Positions 42,889 through 51,773 of a stretch of DNA of 64,000 bases are shown here, one piece after another; the stretch's first letter is position 1, and each line of letters starts with the position of its first letter. The notes beneath the pieces are model-generated. The model saw only the letters and a list, made by a program, of their open reading frames with translations, did not search any database and was not told the origin of the DNA. The position numbers and the translations under genes are program-made. The stretch comes from JAAXHH01 sp965248395 (GTDB lineage Bacteria > JAAXHH01): NCBI GenBank assembly GCA_965248395.1, contig OZ252103.1:1612001-1676000 (forward strand). The letters are read 5' to 3'.

Positions 42889-43614
42889 GTGCCTCGCGTG
42901 TCCGCAGTTTATTCATTCCTCCAAATCATCAGCGTTCTAGTCTTCACCTCGGTGTTCGGCGTGACCGCCATGATCCTGTCCCCGTTCAATCCGTCGGGAA
43001 GGCTGGTGCACTGGTTCGCCCGCTGGTGGGCGCGCACGTTGCTATGGGTGGGACGCATTCCGGTCCGCCTGGACGGCCTGGACAACATCCCCGCGGGAAA
43101 ACCCTGCGTGCTGGTCGCCAATCACGCCAGCGCGGCGGATATACCTATCCTGTTCGGTTCGCTGCCCATACAGTTCAGAATCATTGCCAAGGACTCCCTC
43201 TTCCACATACCCGTCCTCGGTTGGTGCATGAGACTGGCCGGTTACATCAGCGTCAACCGCTCCAATCCCAAGAAAGCCATACGGAGTTTGAAGAAGGCGG
43301 CCCGACAGATCAGGGAGGGATATCCAGCCGTGGTCTTCCCGGAAGGCACAAGAACCCGTACAGGTGAACTGCAGCCGTTCAAGACCGGCGCTTTTCTCCT
43401 CGCGATAGAATCGGGTGTGCCCGTGGTTCCCGTGGGAATTTCCGGTAGCTATGACATACTCGTTAGAGGCAGCATGAAAATACGGCCGGACGCGCAGGTA
43501 GTGTTGCGAATCGGACCGTCCATTGACACGGCGGGATATACGACACGTGACCGGCGCAGTCTGGCCGAACAGGCGCGGAAGGCCGTCGAAGACTGCCTGC
43601 GTCAGGACGGGTAG
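42889..43614 (+). CDS. plsC: 1-acyl-sn-glycerol-3-phosphate acyltransferase
   Basis: A 241-residue membrane-associated acyltransferase that makes phosphatidic acid. The catalytic HX4D is NHASAADIP and the phosphate-binding motif is FPEGTRTRTGEL; GVPVVPVGISG is the fourth block. A hydrophobic N-terminal helix anchors it. The start is GTG at 42889, with another GTG at 42898. A TATAAT at 42843-42848 may be its -10 box, although no good -35 is seen. The HAD gene follows after six bases. Confidence 0.92.
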   Translation: MPRVSAVYSFLQIISVLVFTSVFGVTAMILSPFNPSGRLVHWFARWWARTLLWVGRIPVRLDGLDNIPAGKPCVLVANHASAADIPILFGSLPIQFRIIAKDSLFHIPVLGWCMRLAGYISVNRSNPKKAIRSLKKAARQIREGYPAVVFPEGTRTRTGELQPFKTGAFLLAIESGVPVVPVGISGSYDILVRGSMKIRPDAQVVLRIGPSIDTAGYTTRDRRSLAEQARKAVEDCLRQDG

Positions 43615-43620
43615 AAGAGG

Positions 43621-44322
43621 ATGGCACTGCCGCTTGGCTCGATTTTCGCTACGCGCAACGCGGTCTTTTTTGACCTGGACAACACGCTGATCGACCGCGA
43701 CCAGGCCTGCGACAGGTTTTTCACGTTTCTCCTGAGTTCTTTTTATGAACACCTGACGCCGAACGGCGCCGCCTGGACAGAGCGCATGGAAACTCTGCGT
43801 GCACTGGACCAAGGCGGCCGGGGCAGCAAGACGGCGATCTACCAGTACTGTTTTGGTGATGACCCTGGGCTGTCGCCGGACGCGTTTGTGAAGTTGATGC
43901 ACCACGAAATAGCATCCTTTACTACCTGGTCGGATGGTGCCGAGAAGCTACTGAAATGCCTTCGAAACCGAAAGCATCCCATTGCCCTGGTTACGAATGG
44001 TTCGCAATCGCAGAGACTGAAGATAGAAGCAATAAACGCGTCGGGGTCTTTCGACGCGGTTTTAATTTCCGAAGAAGTGGGGATCAGCAAACCGGACCCC
44101 GGAATTTTCATACGTGCAATGTCGCAGCTGGATTCGACTCCGGACCGGTCCGTTTTTATTGGTGACAGCCTGGAACACGATATGACAGGCGCCAGGAATG
44201 TCGGGATGATGACCGTTTATTTAAAAAAGGAGGTGGAAGAAGATAACGATGTATCACTGTGTGATCTGGTTGTTTACGATCTTCGGAAACTTACGGATAT
44301 GATCACGGCTCTTGAAGCCTGA
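43621..44322 (+). CDS. HAD-superfamily hydrolase
   Basis: A 233-residue HAD phosphatase. Motif I is FFDLDNTLID (nucleophile Asp and acid Asp), motif II is ALVTNGS, and motifs III/IV are in SKPDPGIF and IGDSLEHDMTGARNVGM. The cap-region helix after motif I is of the HAD-like YjjG/PGP class. It probably removes phosphate from a small metabolite. It is six bases after plsC and may be co-transcribed. Confidence 0.9.
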   Translation: MALPLGSIFATRNAVFFDLDNTLIDRDQACDRFFTFLLSSFYEHLTPNGAAWTERMETLRALDQGGRGSKTAIYQYCFGDDPGLSPDAFVKLMHHEIASFTTWSDGAEKLLKCLRNRKHPIALVTNGSQSQRLKIEAINASGSFDAVLISEEVGISKPDPGIFIRAMSQLDSTPDRSVFIGDSLEHDMTGARNVGMMTVYLKKEVEEDNDVSLCDLVVYDLRKLTDMITALEA

Positions 44323-44472
44323 TCGTCAGCGAATCGATAAGTGTACCGGAGACAGGCGGGTCACCGAGAAACCCCCATCTAATCCATCTCATAACAGCCG
44401 ATCGATTCCATCACGTTCCAAGGGGGTAACCGCGCCATCGGATTCCGATTCTCCCTGATCGCCTGGGCGCGT

Positions 44473-45555
44473 TCAACCATACTTCTCCCTGAGTCGCTCG
44501 GCGGCGATCACTTCGTTGCGCAGTTTCTCGTACGCTTCTTCCAGCGGGATGTCCCAGTAGGTACCGGGCGCAAAGCCGCAGTCCGGGTGAATGGCGATCC
44601 GTTCAGGCGCGGCTACTTCCAGCACCCGCTCGACCCGTTCCACGATTTCCTCCGGCGTGTCGATGCCCGCCTGCTTGGAATGCAGGCAGCCGACGCCGAT
44701 ATCCATGCTTTCCGGTAGTTCGCCCAGCAGTTCTATGTCGAGGTCCGTTGCCTCACTGAGTTCAAACATGAGCATGTCGACGTTCAAGTCCTTTATGCCG
44801 GGCAGGACTGCATTGTAGCCGGTCTTTTCGCCGGATGCGTCCAGGGGTCGTTTGCCGCAGAGATGAAGGGAAAGGTGCACGCCTTCAATGCCCTCGACCA
44901 CGCGGTTCAACGTGTCGACAGCGTAAGCGACCTCGTCGGGGTAGTCGGGAATAAAAGCGCCATCCTTTCGGATCGTGTCGTACATGCGGCCGATGGTCGT
45001 ATCGTCGAACTGGATATAGCGCACGCCTTCGTCGTGCAGAAGCAGCACTTCCTGCCGGATGATCGGGATCAGGGCTTCCACGCATTCGACCATGGTGGAA
45101 TAAGCGTCCACAGATCGTTCAGGGTCCCAGTTAACCACGCCGATATGGCTGGGTGTGGGCAGCGCGACCCTTATGTCCCGGTCGGTGCACGTCTTCAGGA
45201 AACGGGCCTCCCGGGCGAAAAGACCCGGGCTGACCGGCTCGATCCGTCCGGTGACGGTATACCCCACGTAGGCGCCGTGGCGGTAGGAGTCCACGTGGAC
45301 CTTCTGCAATTCGAAACCCGTGACCATGTCCGCGATCACGCCGATATAGGACTTCCTACGCCATTCCCCGTCGGAAATGACGTCGAGCCCCGCGGCTTCC
45401 TGCACGGCCGCCACGTAGGGGATGGACCGGTCCATCAAGCGCTGCAGCTCCTCGTCGGAACCACCTTCCACCAGAAACCGGTCCACCATGTCGCGAAAAA
45501 AACTCGGGCGGGGCATGGAGCCGACGACCATAGCCGGAAAGGGTTTTTCAAACAT
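44473..45555 (-). CDS. MetE C-terminal-like (cobalamin-independent methionine synthase family) protein
   Basis: A 360-residue TIM barrel equivalent to the catalytic half of MetE. Zn-binding residues are the His and Cys of LSLHLCGKR and the Cys of IHPDCGFAPG; DVISDGEWRRKSYIG is also typical. Without the N-terminal half, it may transfer a methyl group from a different donor or act in a catabolic demethylation. I prefer the ATG at 45555 (MFEKPFPAMVVGS), with AGAGG nine bases upstream; the in-frame upstream part is encoded by 8-bp repeats. Its partner enzymes are not apparent. Confidence 0.8.
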   Translation of the reverse strand: MFEKPFPAMVVGSMPRPSFFRDMVDRFLVEGGSDEELQRLMDRSIPYVAAVQEAAGLDVISDGEWRRKSYIGVIADMVTGFELQKVHVDSYRHGAYVGYTVTGRIEPVSPGLFAREARFLKTCTDRDIRVALPTPSHIGVVNWDPERSVDAYSTMVECVEALIPIIRQEVLLLHDEGVRYIQFDDTTIGRMYDTIRKDGAFIPDYPDEVAYAVDTLNRVVEGIEGVHLSLHLCGKRPLDASGEKTGYNAVLPGIKDLNVDMLMFELSEATDLDIELLGELPESMDIGVGCLHSKQAGIDTPEEIVERVERVLEVAAPERIAIHPDCGFAPGTYWDIPLEEAYEKLRNEVIAAERLREKYG

Positions 45556-45605
45556 GCAGGGAGCCTCTTTTCCTTGATGGATGTTGGACTGGCTTGATGA
45601 CAAAA

Positions 45606-45637
45606 CCGCAAATCCGCAAATCCGCAAAACCGCAAAA
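45606..45637. repeat. four-copy 8-bp tandem repeat (unit CCGCAAAT / CCGCAAAA)
   Basis: Two CCGCAAAT units and two CCGCAAAA units run in tandem, intergenic, upstream of the MetE-like gene. An 8-bp unit would shift a reading frame if it lay in a gene, which argues against the extended start of that gene. Confidence 0.85.
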
Positions 45638-45790
45638 CCGGTTGATTCAACCATGCAATTTCAATAACCATGTATCGATATTATGCGTTCCCGGGATATG
45701 CGGAGCAAACGGTTTACACCGGTGCACGGACTCGCTCTTAGTCGAACCCATACCAATCGATTTATCTCTTCTGAACGAACGGAGCCATCG

Positions 45791-47752
45791 ATGAAAACCA
45801 TAACGGCCCGCATCCATTACGAGATTACGCCTTCCTGGGCGATTCTCGAACGGAAGCTCATCGACGCGATGAACGAAGCGGTTCATCCCTACATCGAAAA
45901 GTACACCCGCGAGGACGGGTCGTTGATTTGGGCGGACACGTGGACGGGAAGCCGGGACGGGATGGATGATTTCTACGAATCATTCACCAATTTCGCACAG
46001 TTTTACAGCCTGGGAGGCGGTGATCACCTTTTGGAGGCGGCCGACCGGCACTGGGACGCCATCACGCGGCAACTGACCCGTTTCGGGCGTATCTACCGGG
46101 AGTTCGAACGGGGGTACGACCAGTTCCACCAGAGCGAGAGCTACCTCTATTTCTATCATCTCTGCCTTGCCGACCCTCACAATCCCAAGCTGCACGACCG
46201 CGCCCGGCGTTTCGCCGGTTTCTATCTGAACGAATTTCCCGACGCGCTGAACTACGATCCGGTGCATCGCATTATCCGGGCGCCCCATAACGGAAGCGGC
46301 GGACCCGCCTGGGGGATGAGCGAGGACGACAGCCGGATGTCTTACAATCCCGGACAGGGCGGTATGCGGGTCTACGGCCTGCCATTGAGCGACGTCCCGG
46401 GGATTACGCACGTCGACGATCTCCAGGACCCCGCGAAGGCACGGGCGATGGGCAGGGCCATGGCCTCCCGGTTCCGCGAAGGGGACGTGGGCAACAACCT
46501 GAATGTCAACGGACTCATCATGAACGCCTACCTGACGACCGGGGATGACAAGTACATGAACTGGCTGCTGGAGTACGTGGAAGCCTGGCTCCAGCGCGCC
46601 CGGGAAAACGGCGGGCTCATGCCGGATAACGTGGGTCTGGACGGGCGCGTAGGCACACTGCACAATGGGAAATGGTACGGCGGGCTCTACGGCTGGACCT
46701 GGCCCCACGGATTCTACAGCCTGGGGTTCGCCGCCATCACCGCGGCCAACAACGCCTACATGCTCACTGGCGACAGCGGCTATTTCGACCTGCCCAGGGG
46801 CATGATCGACCGCGTGCTCGAGAAAGGGATCGACGGCCATTTCGATGAAATGGCGTCCCAGATGAGCATACGGGAACACTTTATCGGGGTCGACAGATCG
46901 CTCGGTCCGGACCGGCGGACCTTGCTGACGCCGTACCGGTATGGCGACCAGGGTTGGATGGACTACCAGCCCATGCCCGTGACCTACCCCCTGAACGTGT
47001 GGAACGTGTCGGAAGCGGACGAGGACCGGTCGCGCATGGATTACCTGCGCGAACGCGGCGGATATGACTGGTCCGTCGTGGTTCCCTTCAGGGACAAGGG
47101 GGACATGCATCACGACGAACCCTGGTGGCTTTACCTGCAGGGAGAAAACCCGGACTACCCGGAGCGGATGCTGGGCGCCGCCCATGCCCAGGTCTGCCAT
47201 CGCCTGGCGCAGATCCGCGCCGATGACTCGGACCTGGAATCTGGTGCGCACATCCACCTCTGGCAGCAGGTACAGCCCGTAACCACCGAGGCGCTGGTGC
47301 AGCTCACCATGGGCTGTCCCCAGGTCATCTACTACGGCGGCATTCCGAACGCGCGCCTGCGGTACTACGACGCCGACCGCAACCGGCCAGGACTGCCCGC
47401 CGACACGGCCGCGCTCATAGATACGATCGAACCGTCCCGCGTGGGTGCAACCCTGGTCAATCTGCATAATTCGGAAACGAGACGGGTCATCGTGCAGGCC
47501 GGCGGACTGGCCGAGCACGAGTTCCGCACGGTAGCCTACGACACGACCGACACCCCCTATCCCGGCGCCACGGGCGCGTACGCCGCGCCGCGGACCGCGG
47601 TGAAGAACGAGTCCGTGCAGGTCGATGATACACATCTGCTCGTGGTGCTGCCGCCAGCTACCCGGATCCACCTGGATATGGAAACGGCACGGTACGTTAA
47701 CCGGCCGCGATACCTTGCCGCCGGCTATTCCCAGGATGTTGTTCTAGATTAA
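45791..47752 (+). CDS. 653-residue hypothetical protein, possibly (alpha/alpha)6-toroid sugar enzyme
   Basis: I set the start at 45791 because GGAG lies eight bases before it; upstream frame is open. The protein is soluble, rich in Trp, Tyr and charged residues, and has repeated helix-loop motifs (IMNAYLTTGDDKYMNWLLEYVEAWLQRA, NNAYMLTGDSGYF) like (alpha/alpha)6 six-hairpin glycosidase folds. I do not recognise the family. No signal peptide. Its convergent neighbour is a GH5-like enzyme, so a carbohydrate role fits but is inference. Confidence 0.55.
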   Translation: MKTITARIHYEITPSWAILERKLIDAMNEAVHPYIEKYTREDGSLIWADTWTGSRDGMDDFYESFTNFAQFYSLGGGDHLLEAADRHWDAITRQLTRFGRIYREFERGYDQFHQSESYLYFYHLCLADPHNPKLHDRARRFAGFYLNEFPDALNYDPVHRIIRAPHNGSGGPAWGMSEDDSRMSYNPGQGGMRVYGLPLSDVPGITHVDDLQDPAKARAMGRAMASRFREGDVGNNLNVNGLIMNAYLTTGDDKYMNWLLEYVEAWLQRARENGGLMPDNVGLDGRVGTLHNGKWYGGLYGWTWPHGFYSLGFAAITAANNAYMLTGDSGYFDLPRGMIDRVLEKGIDGHFDEMASQMSIREHFIGVDRSLGPDRRTLLTPYRYGDQGWMDYQPMPVTYPLNVWNVSEADEDRSRMDYLRERGGYDWSVVVPFRDKGDMHHDEPWWLYLQGENPDYPERMLGAAHAQVCHRLAQIRADDSDLESGAHIHLWQQVQPVTTEALVQLTMGCPQVIYYGGIPNARLRYYDADRNRPGLPADTAALIDTIEPSRVGATLVNLHNSETRRVIVQAGGLAEHEFRTVAYDTTDTPYPGATGAYAAPRTAVKNESVQVDDTHLLVVLPPATRIHLDMETARYVNRPRYLAAGYSQDVVLD

Positions 47753-47788
47753 GGGGTGTAGACCGGGGTCACCGCGTTGAATCGCCGA

Positions 47789-48781
47789 TCAACCGGTGAA
47801 CTCGAATGCCCTGATGAGATTCAGTTCCCGGGGGTCCAGCGGGGTGCCGTCCGGATGCATCATGTCGTGCTGCCAGACCGGCGGGGTGGGGTCGCCCTTC
47901 CTGGATTCCCAGGCCAGGTAGGTCTGCGTCCTGCCGGCCACGAGTCCCCAGTTGTACCATCCTATCCGATGTTCCGAGAACACGGGCAACATTTCCGTGA
48001 AGGTGTTGCCGTGATGCCGGCGCAGCCATTCCGTGCAGATCACGGGTCGGTCGTACGATGCGCACCTGGCGAGGGAGGGACAGATTTTGTCCGCGGATTC
48101 GTAGTAGTGAAAGGTGACGATGTCGGACAGTTCGAAAAGGCGTGAAGAGAGGTCATCGTCGAAGGCGTTCCACGTCCAGGGTCCCGTGGTGAGCGGTTGG
48201 ATGGGGTCGACGGAACGGGCCCATGCGAAGGCGTCTTCGACGAGCGGCTGGCTCCTGAGGTCATCGTCCGGTTCGTTGTACAGGTCCCAGACCAGCACGC
48301 GCGGGTCCGAGCCAAAGCCGCCGACGATGTCCTTGACGTATCGCTCGAGGCCCGGCCAGGCGTCCCGGTCGGCGAGGCGTTCGAAACCCGGACTCGGCAC
48401 CCACTGGCTGTTGTGCACACCGGGCACCGGATCGTCCTGCGGTCCGAGATAGGGGTCCCGTCCCCCGAAGAAACAGTCGCAGAAGAGGATGATCATGGCG
48501 CTGATGCCGTGTCGCGACGCGATGGCCAGGAACCGGTCCAGCCGTTGTTTCACGCCTTCGGGGTCATCTTCCCATACCAGGTACTGGATGAAGATGCGCA
48601 CGCTGTTGTAGCCGCCCGCCGCCGCCCATCCCAGTTCCTGGTCGATGGTTTCGGGGTCGAAGGTGGGCGCCTGCCACATCTCGGTCATGTTCACGGCGGT
48701 GCGCGGCAGGTAGTTGCAGCCGCGTATAACACCCGCTTCACGGTGCCAGGCGTGGGCCTTTTCCCGGGTCCATTTGTTCAT
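47789..48781 (-). CDS. GH5-like glycoside hydrolase
   Basis: A 330-residue TIM-barrel glycosidase. The acid/base Glu is in LVWDLYNEPDDDL and the nucleophile Glu in PVICTEWLRRH, the retaining clan GH-A layout; GLVAGRTQTYLAW follows. It acts on a beta-linked sugar but the linkage is unknown. No signal peptide, so the substrate may be an imported oligosaccharide. I prefer the ATG at 48781 (after GAGAGG), which avoids overlapping rdgB. Confidence 0.8.
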   Translation of the reverse strand: MNKWTREKAHAWHREAGVIRGCNYLPRTAVNMTEMWQAPTFDPETIDQELGWAAAGGYNSVRIFIQYLVWEDDPEGVKQRLDRFLAIASRHGISAMIILFCDCFFGGRDPYLGPQDDPVPGVHNSQWVPSPGFERLADRDAWPGLERYVKDIVGGFGSDPRVLVWDLYNEPDDDLRSQPLVEDAFAWARSVDPIQPLTTGPWTWNAFDDDLSSRLFELSDIVTFHYYESADKICPSLARCASYDRPVICTEWLRRHHGNTFTEMLPVFSEHRIGWYNWGLVAGRTQTYLAWESRKGDPTPPVWQHDMMHPDGTPLDPRELNLIRAFEFTG

Positions 48782-48797
48782 GGGATTCCTCTCCGGC

Positions 48798-49394
48798 TCA
48801 ATCTGGTATATCCCGCAGTGCCGGAAGGACATTGAGGATACGGTCTAGCGCGATGGCCCGGTGACTGATCCGGTTTTTAACGGTCGTGTCCAGTTCGCCG
48901 AATGTGCGTTTGTAACCCGCCGGAACGAACAGCGGATCGTAGCCGAATCCAGACCCGCCCCGCGGTTTACGGATGATCCGGCCTTCGCAGACGCCCTCCG
49001 CGATCCAGGTGCGTCCATCCGGGGCTGCGACCGCCATGGCGCACCGGAACCGGGCCGTTCGGTCGGCGTCAGGAGTCCCGTCCAGAGCGTCGAGCAATCG
49101 TTGGATGTTGTCACGATCGGTGGCGCCGGCGCCGGCGTATCGGGCCGATCGGACTCCAGGCGCCCCGTCCAGGGCGTCGACCTCGAGTCCCGAGTCATCC
49201 GCCAGGGCGGCCCTGCCCGTGAATTGCGCGGCGGCCCGAGCCTTTAAGAGAGCGTTTTCCTCGAAGTTCCGCCCCGTCTCGTCCGGTTCGGGACAACCAG
49301 GGTAGGAAGCGGCTGGCTGAACCCGTACGCCGGGAAGGAGCGCCTTGATTTCGGCGATTTTACCCTGGTTCCGCGTGGCCAGGACAATGGTCAT
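48798..49394 (-). CDS. rdgB: non-canonical purine NTP pyrophosphatase (RdgB/HAM1)
   Basis: A 198-residue house-cleaning enzyme that hydrolyses dITP, XTP and ITP to the monophosphates. The opening MTIVLATRNQGKIAEIKALL, ADDSGLEVDALDGAPGVRSARYAG, GSGFGYDPLFVP and KNRISHRAIAL are all present. Its ATG is nine bases after the rph stop, an order common in many bacteria. Confidence 0.95.
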   Translation of the reverse strand: MTIVLATRNQGKIAEIKALLPGVRVQPAASYPGCPEPDETGRNFEENALLKARAAAQFTGRAALADDSGLEVDALDGAPGVRSARYAGAGATDRDNIQRLLDALDGTPDADRTARFRCAMAVAAPDGRTWIAEGVCEGRIIRKPRGGSGFGYDPLFVPAGYKRTFGELDTTVKNRISHRAIALDRILNVLPALRDIPD

Positions 49395-49403
49395 GTACGC
49401 ATC

Positions 49404-50135
49404 CTAGTCCCGTTCCAGCGCCTGCGTCTGCAGATCGATCAGCTGGTTTACACCCCGTTTGCCGAGTTCGAGCATGGCGGAAAGTTGATCCGTGGAGAAG
49501 GGGTTGTGTTCTGCGGTACCCTGGATTTCGACCAGGTCACCGCCTCCCGTCATGACGAGATTCATGTCGACGTCCGCCGTGGAATCCTCGTCGTAGCACA
49601 GATCGAGCATGGGCACGCCGCCAATGATCCCCGTGCTGATGGCGGCGACCGCGTCCCGGATAGGGTCCTTGTCGAGCAGGTCTCGGTTCGACAGCCATTT
49701 CACCGCGTCGCACAGCGCCACGAAACTGCCCGTGATCGATGCGGTACGCGTACCTCCATCGGCCTCGATCACGTCGCAGTCGATCAGGATGGACCGTTCA
49801 CCCAGGCTTTCCAGGTCGAAGACGGCTCGGAGCGACCGCCCAATGAGCCGCTGGATTTCCTGCGTACGCCCGGAGACGCTGCCTCGCCGGCCGTCCCGGG
49901 ATACCCGCGTGTTCGTGCTGCGTGGCAACATGGCGTATTCCGCCGTGACCCAGCCCTTGCCACTGCCTTTCAGAAAGGGAGGTACGCTCTCATCCACGCT
50001 CGCCGAACAGAGCACGGTTGTGCCGCCCATGGAAATCAAGGCGGATCCTTCCGCGTGCCGGAGGTAATTGCGCCGTATCTCAACAGGACGCAACTGGTCG
50101 GTCTCCCGGCCATCGATCCTGGACACAGGTGCCAC
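49404..50135 (-). CDS. rph: ribonuclease PH
   Basis: A 243-residue phosphorolytic 3'-5' exoribonuclease that trims tRNA 3' ends and can add nucleotides. VLCSASVDESVPPFLKG, EYAMLPRSTNTR, RTQEIQRLIGRSLRAV and the acidic SIEADGGTRTASITG-type segment (CDVIEADGGTRTAS) are family features. It forms hexamers. Rdg B follows closely in the same operon. Confidence 0.95.
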   Translation of the reverse strand: MAPVSRIDGRETDQLRPVEIRRNYLRHAEGSALISMGGTTVLCSASVDESVPPFLKGSGKGWVTAEYAMLPRSTNTRVSRDGRRGSVSGRTQEIQRLIGRSLRAVFDLESLGERSILIDCDVIEADGGTRTASITGSFVALCDAVKWLSNRDLLDKDPIRDAVAAISTGIIGGVPMLDLCYDEDSTADVDMNLVMTGGGDLVEIQGTAEHNPFSTDQLSAMLELGKRGVNQLIDLQTQALERD

Positions 50136-50192
50136 TGCCTTATCCTTTGCTTGTCGTGTGAAAATACGGACGGCCCGGGGAACGGGACTTTT

Positions 50193-50654
50193 TTACATGT
50201 TCTCTTCTTCTTCGGTGATGAGTTCCAGGGCCTCGCGGGGGGTTTCCGTTGCGATCAGCCGTTTTCGAAGGTTATCGTGTCTAAGCAGGCGTGAAATGTG
50301 GGCGAGTGCGCGTATGTGGGGACCGGAAACATTCAGGGGAGAAACGAGCAGGAAGAAGAGAAAGACGGGTTGTTCGTCGAGGGATTGAAAGTCGACGCCC
50401 TCTTTCTTGATCCCAAGCACCCCGACCAGCTTGTCCACGGCCTTGCACTTGCCGTGGGGTATGGCGACCCCTTTTCCGATCCCGGTGCTCATGATCTTTT
50501 CTCGTTCCAGGACGGCCTGGAGCACCTCCCTGTTGTCGCTGATCTTGCCGGATGCGGTCAGTGCCTCGGCCAGTTCCTCGATCACGTCCTGTTTCTGGGT
50601 GCCCTTGAGGTTGACCAGGACAGCGCTTTCGTCCAGTAACTCTGTCAAGCTCAT
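50193..50654 (-). CDS. ptsN: PTS EIIA nitrogen-regulatory-like protein
   Basis: A 153-residue EIIA(Ntr)/fructose-type domain. The phosphorylated His is His67 in GIGKGVAIPHGKC. PVFLFFLLVSPLN and the late LLRHDNLRKRLIA fit PtsN. In PTSNtr systems EIIA is phosphorylated by NPr and EI-Ntr and regulates K+ transport, sigma-N genes or kinases. EI and NPr genes are not in view. It starts 58 bases before rph. Confidence 0.9.
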   Translation of the reverse strand: MSLTELLDESAVLVNLKGTQKQDVIEELAEALTASGKISDNREVLQAVLEREKIMSTGIGKGVAIPHGKCKAVDKLVGVLGIKKEGVDFQSLDEQPVFLFFLLVSPLNVSGPHIRALAHISRLLRHDNLRKRLIATETPREALELITEEEENM

Positions 50655-50779
50655 GCATTGCTCCTGTATCCGGACCCTGCTCGATGACGGGTATAGTTCA
50701 AAACCTGTGTGATTCTATGTATCCACCCTGAAATTGTCAACAACCATTTGGATGCCGGTACAGGCCGGACTGCGGCCGG

Positions 50780-50818
50780 CAATAGAAAAGCCGTCTGACG
50801 ATGAATAATCAGACGGCT
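50780..50818 (-). terminator. intrinsic terminator downstream of the DUF4398-like lipoprotein gene
   Basis: On the minus strand a 10-bp stem AGCCGTCTGA / TCAGACGGCT encloses a 10-base loop, and TTTTCTATT follows. It ends transcription after the lipoprotein gene and separates it from ptsN. Confidence 0.8.
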
Positions 50819-50855
50819 CTCTGTAATCAAGGTTCGCGCTGGAGTACGCAACCGG

Positions 50856-51398
50856 TCAACCGCCAGCCCGTTCCGCGAAACTGTCCGCAGTCATGTTCGC
50901 CGATTCAAGCAGCATTTTGAGATCGTGCCACTTTTCGGCCGCGTTCAGGTCATTGAGTTGAACCTGCAGGGTATCGACGAAGGCCTTCGCCTCCTGGGCT
51001 AACTCACGGCCGGCTCTGCCGCGGCCCTGCTCGATGCTCCCCGAAATCTCGCCCCAGCGTTCCATGAATGCCGGAATCGCCTCGTCAACTTCGCGTCTCG
51101 TCAACTCCTTCTGTACCACCGATTCCTGGCTGGCTGCTTCGGTGAGAGCAATAGTGTTTTCAGCGGCGGTCTTCGCGTCGCCATATTCCTCGGCGGCCAT
51201 GTGACCCCTGGCCTTCTCCAGTTCCGCGGCGGCGGCTTCGAACTCGACCGGGGAGTACTTGTCGATTTCGGCGGCCATCGCGTCGTCGATGCCCTTTTCC
51301 GCGGCTTCCATTGCATCGTTGGGCGGTCCCGCGCACGCGGAAACCATAAACAGGCACGTCATTAAACTCAGACAGGACAGTAAGGCCTGCTTGGACAT
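50856..51398 (-). CDS. DUF4398-like periplasmic lipoprotein
   Basis: A 180-residue lipoprotein: signal segment, then the lipobox VSACAG with the lipid-modified Cys near residue 23. The body is nearly all charged amphipathic helix (DAMEAAEKGIDDAMAAEIDK, FEAAAAELEKARGHMAAEEYGDAKTAAEN), typical of DUF4398 proteins. Function unknown; perhaps structural in the envelope. It is a single-gene unit ended by the terminator at 50780-50818. Confidence 0.82.
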   Translation of the reverse strand: MSKQALLSCLSLMTCLFMVSACAGPPNDAMEAAEKGIDDAMAAEIDKYSPVEFEAAAAELEKARGHMAAEEYGDAKTAAENTIALTEAASQESVVQKELTRREVDEAIPAFMERWGEISGSIEQGRGRAGRELAQEAKAFVDTLQVQLNDLNAAEKWHDLKMLLESANMTADSFAERAGG

Positions 51399-51773
51399 GA
51401 TAAACCTCCTGGATAATACCTGAATAACGCGAAATCAACTCTTGTAGATCAGCACCGAATCAACCGGTCGGCCTGGACAGCCCGGATAACACAGTTCTTC
51501 TGAAGTATTAAGGTCAATATAATAGAAAGGTACGAATGGGTGTCCAGAAAAAAACGAGTTCGCGGGAAAAAACATGAACGTTGCCGGTAATGTAACCGAA
51601 GCCGGGGACCCGGGTGGAAATGGCCTTTGACGCGGGTGCCCGGGACCTTGTTTCTGCTTGACAGTCCGGCTGATCCGGATTAGTGTAAAGGGAGCGATTT
51701 TGGACCGGTAATGACGGTATGGCCGACCCGATCCACGGTCGGAACAAACTCCGGAAAGGACTTCCTCGGCGGC
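51399..51773. other. divergent intergenic region between the lipoprotein gene and purC
   Basis: About 375 bases between the two starts. The right half has the purC promoter candidate. The left half is AT-rich (51515-51535) and could hold a lipoprotein promoter, but no well-spaced pair was found. No riboswitch (for example a PurE-type or purine aptamer) or other RNA gene was recognised. Confidence 0.5.
51658..51686 (+). promoter_or_regulatory. candidate promoter for purC
   Basis: A perfect TTGACA (51658-51663), a 17-base spacer and TAGTGT (51681-51686). Transcription would begin near 51693, upstream of both possible purC start codons. Confidence 0.45.

Noticed and set aside
45980..47671. 563-residue minus-strand frame antisense to the 653-residue protein
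   Set aside because: No motif, and composition is typical of a complement of GC-rich coding DNA; the plus strand has a ribosome site and foldable helices.
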